Below are positions 59,185 through 64,000 of a stretch of 64,000 nucleotides of DNA, in pieces. Every line of letters begins with the position of its first letter. Positions within the stretch are counted from its first letter, which is position 1. The translations under genes and the position numbers were made by a program. The DNA is taken from the NCBI GenBank assembly GCA_029204225.1, contig CM055097.1, positions 36,430,976 to 36,494,975 on the forward strand, written 5' to 3'. This DNA is from Diphasiastrum complanatum (taxonomy: Eukaryota > Streptophyta > Lycopodiopsida > Lycopodiales > Lycopodiaceae). The notes beneath the pieces are model-generated. The model was given only the letters and a program-made list of their open reading frames with translations. It was not told where the DNA came from and ran no database searches.

Positions 59185-60360
59185 CTTCCCCTTAATGTGG
59201 ATCCTGGAATTTTTTTATCTTCAAATTTAAAATATTATTAAATCTGATATGGTTGTCTTGCGATAGTGCTTTGGTGAAATAATCTGTTGCCATAAAATTA
59301 CCTACATTAAATGAGTGAAACTTCCTTGTTCTTTACCTTTTCCTTGAGGTAATGATATCTTTTTTTATATGCTTGCTTCAAGAGTGAAATATCGGATTCA
59401 AGGATAGTGTTATTGTGCTTTGATTGTCACAATTGAGAATTGTTGGTTGTTGTTGAGCAAGGTCGATATTTGCTAGCAGGTTTTTTTATTGTCTCCTTGG
59501 TAGCATTTGTCGTAGCATTGTATTCTGATCCTATTGAAGATAATGCTAATGTGGTCTATTTTTGGCAGTTCCAAGATATTGGGCCTTGGTTGAATAAAAA
59601 GACAAAACCAGAAGTTGTTCTTCTGGTGTAAATATCCCTTGCCCCTTCTCCATCTATGTATCCTTCAAGAAAATTTATAGATTGGCTACCTCCGTAGCAG
59701 ATGCATAAGTATTTGGTGGCTTGAATATATTTCAAGACTTTCAAGAGAGCTTTCTAGTGTGTTATCCCTAGATTGGAAAGGGATTAAGAACTTATGGAGT
59801 ATGGTAGACCGGGTCCAGTGCATAAAATAGCATACATCAGTGAGCCTACAATGGAATGAAAAGGATATTGCTCCATAGCCTCCTTTTTTGTTTGTTTTTG
59901 TGGGCATTGCTCCTTTGATTATTTCAATCATGGATCTGTGTAAAGAAGATCGGTTTATAATTGGACATGCCATATTTACTCAACATATTTGTGAAATATC
60001 ACTTTTGATTGATGAAATTCAGTCTACTGGGTCTCTGTGAATCTGGGTTCCGAGATAGTGGGCTAGGCCCAAATATGTCATCTCGTACTCTTTTGCTAGC
60101 ATGCCTTTGACATCCTCCAAATCTTTCAGATCATTACTGAATAACAACGTATCATCAACATATAAGGTGCTGATTATGAAGGAAGTAGAAACAAATTTAG
60201 AATAAACATTCGAATCTGCTGAGTTCGAAATAAAGCCATTATTGATAGAAAATTGGTTGATTTTCCAGAACCAGGCCCTTGGAGAGTCTTTCAGTCCATA
60301 AAGAGAGCTTTCTAGACCTTGCATACAAGGTGCTCTTGACCCTTGAGCTCGTATCCTTCT
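59185..60360 (-). pseudogene. Ty1/copia 3' half: reverse transcriptase and RNase H
   Basis: The minus-strand RT block 60324-60019 reads ESSLYGLKDSPRAW, LYVDDTLLFSND (catalytic YVDD intact) and YEMTYLGLAHYLGTQIHRD. RNase H remains at 59744-59556 include GYIDGEGARDIYTRRTTSGFVFLFNQGPISW. The pol end FTKALSQDNHIRFNNILNLKIKKFQ lies at about 59281-59205, followed by a polypurine tract. Frames change between blocks and the gag, protease and integrase are missing. The LTR start TGTTGGATTT matches that of the relic at 29500-31608, so the two probably belong to one lineage. Confidence 0.83.
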
Positions 60361-60589
60361 AGTTGTGAATTTCGGATTTCGGATTTTTCAAACGACTAAA
60401 TTTCTTTCGTTTTCACCTCTGAATTGAATGTTGTAGAAATGAAAAGGGTTCATAATGACAAGATGAACATTGAGCAATTATTAAAGTTTAGAGTTCTCAA
60501 TTGTTAATTGTTGCATTGTACCATCTTAAAATGGGTGGTTGTGGAAAACAAGCACTTGATAAAAACAATCCACCTCAAAAAAGTTTTCA

Positions 60590-61525
60590 ACAAAAGAATT
60601 GCCAAAGAAACTGCAAATTTCAAATCAACATAAAGTCTTGAGAGTGCAACTTCAAGTTACACAAGACTTAATCCTACGAATGTTGCAAAACATGGAGAAG
60701 AATTGCGAAGCAGATAAGGAAAAATGGTCAAAACTATTCGCTAGTCTACCCTGTAAGCAGGATAAAATTGTAGCTTCTGACCAAAGGTGTAATGAACCAT
60801 CTCAATCATCACAACCACCACTTGTCTCGCATAATGTGGAGTATTCTCCTCAAGATCATGCTCGAAGTATTCTTGATAAGGGAAAACAAGTGTTACGAAA
60901 TCATGTCGAATATCAAGCCAGAGATGAAGTTGAAAGAGAAGCATTGGATCCATGAGTTCCACAATAAACAAGGTTTCATGAGCAACGAGAACAATTGTAT
61001 GGTAGACAATACAAGGAAAAAATTACTTTTCATAAATTCAATGGTGATTCTACGACCATTGACTTTGAGAAACGGTTGTAAACCGGATCACTACTTCACT
61101 TTGTTTGACAAACTTGATCCAGCAAAAATTATCTTTGCTACGATCCATTTTGAAGAGGAAGCTTATAAGTGGTGGAAAAGGAAAGAGAAAAGCTTGCAAA
61201 TAAATGAGTGTAACAAGCGAAATTAGTTGGCCTTTATTCACAAATGCTTGCATTAGTACTCTTAAAAGGCCATTTCAAGATGATGAAAACTTCAAGAAAT
61301 GGACAAAGATACGCTAGAGAGGCTCCATTCAAGAGTATAATTTTGAGTTTTGGAGTCTAACTTTGAAGCTCCCTACAATTTCTGATGTCGATCATCTACG
61401 AAGATATATCCAAGGGCTACAGTCGGATATTGGAGCTAATGTAGCATCCCGATTCTGCATTGATTTGGATCAAGCTATGCAGGTGGCTCTTAAAATCGAA
61501 CCTAAGTATACTAGGAGCTAATACT
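60590..61525 (+). pseudogene. Ty3/gypsy gag relic
   Basis: The plus strand has a variable N-terminal part (60599-60955, Gln/Ser-rich, with LILRMLQNMEKN) and then the retrotransposon gag domain across several frames. It includes FHKFNG (about 61030), KIIFATIHFEEEAYKWWKRKEKS (61122-61195), MDKDT / WTKIR...GSIQEYNFEFWSLTLKLPTISDVDHLRRYIQGL (61300-61420) and a stretch to CIDLDQAMQVALKIE (61500). At least three frame changes and stops are present. In an intact element this capsid protein forms the virus-like particle. Confidence 0.75.
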
Positions 61526-61568
61526 AAGCCACACGTTTTATATACTACATTCGTCTCCGAGTTCTGTG

Positions 61569-61640
61569 CATAGTGGAATATTGAACACATATCAAACAAT
61601 TAGGAAGCTATTCAAATGGGCTAGCATGAAGAAGGCTATA
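61569..61640 (+). pseudogene. Ty3/gypsy integrase zinc-binding fragment
   Basis: HSGILNTYQTIRKLFKWASM followed by KKAI matches the H2C2 zinc-binding start of gypsy integrases (HSG..KTY.RI...F.W.GMK). It follows gag by only about 50 bases, so protease, RT and RNase H have been deleted. The cysteine pair expected next is missing: similarity ends at about 61640. Confidence 0.65.
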
Positions 61641-62185
61641 CATAATGGTGGCTTCAAATATATGTTGTCTGATGTACATAAAGACAAGGTGGGCTTTAAC
61701 AACATCTCTAGCAGGCTTATGAAGCCAAAGAAAAAAGGCATTGAGTTGGTTCTGTAAAGATGCACCAAGGAAGAATTTGGCAAGGTTGTTCATCATATAC
61801 CAGATAGCGTGATCAAACCAAATGATAAAAGAATTGTTTTTACATTTGTCGCCACATCTGCATTTAAAGAAGGGTCTTTTCCAGTTCCAGATTCTAGCTT
61901 GTAGGTTCATCCTATTGAAGTCGGTCTCAAAGTGGCCTCTAGTTCTAGCCCATGTTTGTTCAAAAGGACATCTTGTAGGTTCAAATATGCTCATCTTGGT
62001 GACAGTATCAAAGGCAATAGGTGTATCAAAGGAGGGATTCTTATGCAAAGAAGCAAGCTTGCAGGCTTGAACTTCAGCTTCAGTAAGAAGGGTAAGAGCA
62101 ATCCAGAGTTCAACAAAAATGGGGTGCCAAAATTTAACAGAAGGAAGGCTCCAAAGCTTTATAGGCAGATTTGATAGATTTAAAT
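61641..62185. other. Unrecognised DNA open on both strands
   Basis: Minus-strand frame 62189-61608 (193 codons, opening at TTG) and plus-strand frames are both long here. Neither shows a family motif. The minus frame directly follows the ORF at 62752-62186 but in another phase, so it could be its frameshifted continuation. Confidence 0.3.
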
Positions 62186-62752
62186 TCAATCGATACGATT
62201 AGGTACCAAAGCTACTTGGCAACTCTTGGATTGGTAGAATTCAAAAGCAGACTGGTTGTCTATTTTCGTAGATTTCTTGAGAGAAGATTCCAACTGAGAT
62301 GCACTATCATCATCAATGTCTTTGGTAAAGATCAAAGGATGAGGTGAGGTAGGAGGTTCGATAAAGGTCGGGGTATCAACAAAAAGGTCACCATTTTCTT
62401 TTTCCAAATAGGAAAATATCTTCCGAATGTGTAAATTGCAGAAACTTTCTTCAACAGCAATACGTTCAACATAGTTAGAGAGATCCATACAGATTTTTTC
62501 AACCATGCTTAACGTTTCCTTCTTTTTAATGAAATCCGTATATATTTTGATCCATTCCATAGTAGTCATCAAGTCAAGAAAGCAAAAGATCTTATCATCA
62601 GGTCCAACAGCATCACAAGTAGCTTCATCATAAGAAGTAATGAGTTTGTGAACATCAACAGCTATCTTTATGCAATAAATGACAGTCTGAACAAAAGGAT
62701 TAGGAGGAGAAGGGGCTCCCCATAACCAAGAGCAACAACATCGTGGAACCAT
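62186..62752 (-). CDS. Unrecognised 188-residue ORF
   Basis: Opens at a true ATG (MVPRCCCSWLWGAPSPPNPF) and ends at a TAG after VALVPNRID; the last codons overlap another minus-strand frame that runs to 61608. No signal peptide, membrane span or known motif was recognised. The middle is helical and charged (YTDFIKKKETLSMVEKICMD...; RKIFSYLEKENGD), followed by a Pro-rich stretch and an acidic IDDDSAS segment. It could be a short host gene, an exon of a larger gene continuing with a frameshift, or part of an uncharacterised element. Neighbouring retroelement remains make the last possibility realistic. Coding status is uncertain. Confidence 0.3.
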   Translation of the reverse strand: MVPRCCCSWLWGAPSPPNPFVQTVIYCIKIAVDVHKLITSYDEATCDAVGPDDKIFCFLDLMTTMEWIKIYTDFIKKKETLSMVEKICMDLSNYVERIAVEESFCNLHIRKIFSYLEKENGDLFVDTPTFIEPPTSPHPLIFTKDIDDDSASQLESSLKKSTKIDNQSAFEFYQSKSCQVALVPNRID

Positions 62753-64000
62753 CCTATGAACTACATCATCAAATAGACCTTGTTAGCCATAAAATACAAG
62801 TAAAGGATAAGGTTTGGTACTACCCCGACCAAAAGGTAGTCAGGTTGGCATCTTAAAAAGATGCTTTGAGAGACTAACAAAACATCACATAGTCCCTCTG
62901 ACAAGTCAAGACCAAACCCTTTGAACCCTTCAATTTATAGCATAACAGATTAAAATATAGCTGTATAAAGTCTTACAATACAAAGTACCAAAAAGTGAAG
63001 CAAAGTTTTAGGACACCCAGTTGTTAGCTGCCACCATCCAACAAAACAAAACCACACAAATTTAGTTAAAGTGAGGAAGATAGGTGTCATAGCTGAGTCA
63101 GTTGTCATCCATGTCCGAAACAAGATTCACTACTTTATCAGCTTGATTGCAATAACAAATAATTTGTCCAATCTTCCCAATCATGCATTCATAAATAGCA
63201 ATACATTCTAACCCTAAAATCAAAACTGTATCAGGCCCAGATGCCATACTGATCAGTACAAGAGCAAAAAAAAGAATGTATTAAACTAACAAAATAGTAT
63301 TAACACGTAAGAAGCTATCTATCAATGCACAAGTAAAAAAAAAAAAACGTGACTTTGACCATAGTGCCGGGTACTAGAGCAGATCCGTGCCATACTAGCC
63401 CACGAGCATCCCATGTAACATATTTGGGAGTCCGAGCACTTAAAGACTTGGACAAATCCATGCCGTTCAAGCACGTCATGAAAATCAAACTCTGAAAACA
63501 TCCCTAGCTCACTTATACAGGCTGCACTTTTATTTATTTTTACAACAAACAAAACCTTGCAAAGAATAAAAAGGCCATAATTAAAAAAATTACAAAATGG
63601 AATGTAAGTACTTTTCTAGCTGATAAATTCAAAAAAAACTCATTTACGTAATATGTGACGTTTCCAACGTCTTAAAGACTGCATTGTAGTATTAGGTGAT
63701 ACTACCTTCCATATAGCCTCATAGAACTTCATACCTGAATGCGAGGTGAGGTGATTTCTTGTGAACTACTCATCTTCCAATGCTTCAACCAAAACCCTGC
63801 TTCAGTACTACCGATTCAAAACTGAACGTGATGGATCAATGGTAGTGCAACCTTTATTATGTAACATCGTTATCTTGCAACATTGTTAAACTAAATTCAA
63901 ACATAAATACATCCTTATTATCAATCAATATTTGTGTGTCAAGAGATAATAGAGTCATTAACTTCTAGCACAATTGTTCATTCAATGTAGAAAGCAGCAA
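62753..64000. other. Noncoding right end
   Basis: AT-rich. No coding motif, repeat array or RNA gene was recognised. The 76-codon minus frame at 63322-63552 has no supporting features. Confidence 0.5.

Noticed and set aside
1-64000. CRISPR arrays, rRNA, organellar insertions, bacterial-type operons
   Set aside because: No regular spacer arrays, rRNA-like segments or compact operons were seen. All supported genes have spliceosomal introns or are plant retroelement/transposon remains.

Overview
This is a window of nuclear DNA from a vascular plant, most likely a seed plant with a large, repeat-rich genome. Two intron-rich plant genes can be rebuilt with canonical GT/AG junctions and intact reading frames. 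One is a TGA-type (group D) bZIP transcription factor. The other is a secretory carrier membrane protein (SCAMP). Nearly everything else is decayed transposable elements, microsatellites and AT-rich DNA without genes. I see no prokaryotic operon, CRISPR array, rRNA, organellar insert or convincing tRNA. The species cannot be fixed from the sequence.

Layout. 1-2109: minus-strand hAT transposase relic running off the left edge. 2110-5013: noncoding, with several short tandem duplications. 5014-5784: tail of a LINE-like ORF2. 8325-13351: minus-strand TGA bZIP gene, eight coding exons (about 227 residues, ending after the leucine zipper). Its DOG1-domain exons are missing from the window, so it either has an intron of more than 8.3 kb containing the LINE and hAT relics, or is truncated. 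13352-13909: its leader, with three upstream ATGs and a TGACGTA site. 13910-16886: noncoding, microsatellite-rich. 16887-23931: two related minus-strand Ty1/copia relics (A and B), both without a reverse transcriptase core. Relic A is split by a 2.34 kb TG...CA element with a 5-bp target duplication. 24040-24480: fragment of a 3'-5' exonuclease gene. 25990-31608: two LTRs about 1 kb long in inverted orientation around a decayed plus-strand copia.

32072-39130: a plus-strand copia relic (copia-1) interrupted by a nearly complete minus-strand copia (copia-2, 32557-38468). 39131-40268: further copia remains and a 371-bp LTR. 40269-48044: AT-rich, no genes recognised, three short tandem repeats near the end. 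48045-56203: minus-strand SCAMP gene, 13 coding exons, 313 residues, complete. 56760-59184: noncoding and one LTR. 59185-60360: minus-strand copia 3' half. 60590-61640: plus-strand Ty3/gypsy gag joined to an integrase fragment. 61641-64000: one unrecognised 188-codon ORF and noncoding DNA.

The two host genes do not obviously act together: one product is a nuclear DNA-binding factor, the other a four-span protein of post-Golgi and plasma-membrane vesicles. I found no clear new biological system. The items most worth a second look are the overlapping upstream ORF on the bZIP leader, a competing splice donor in SCAMP exon 7 that would give a truncated product, a four-unit heat-shock-element-like array in SCAMP intron 1, and two nested insertions whose target duplications can be read directly.
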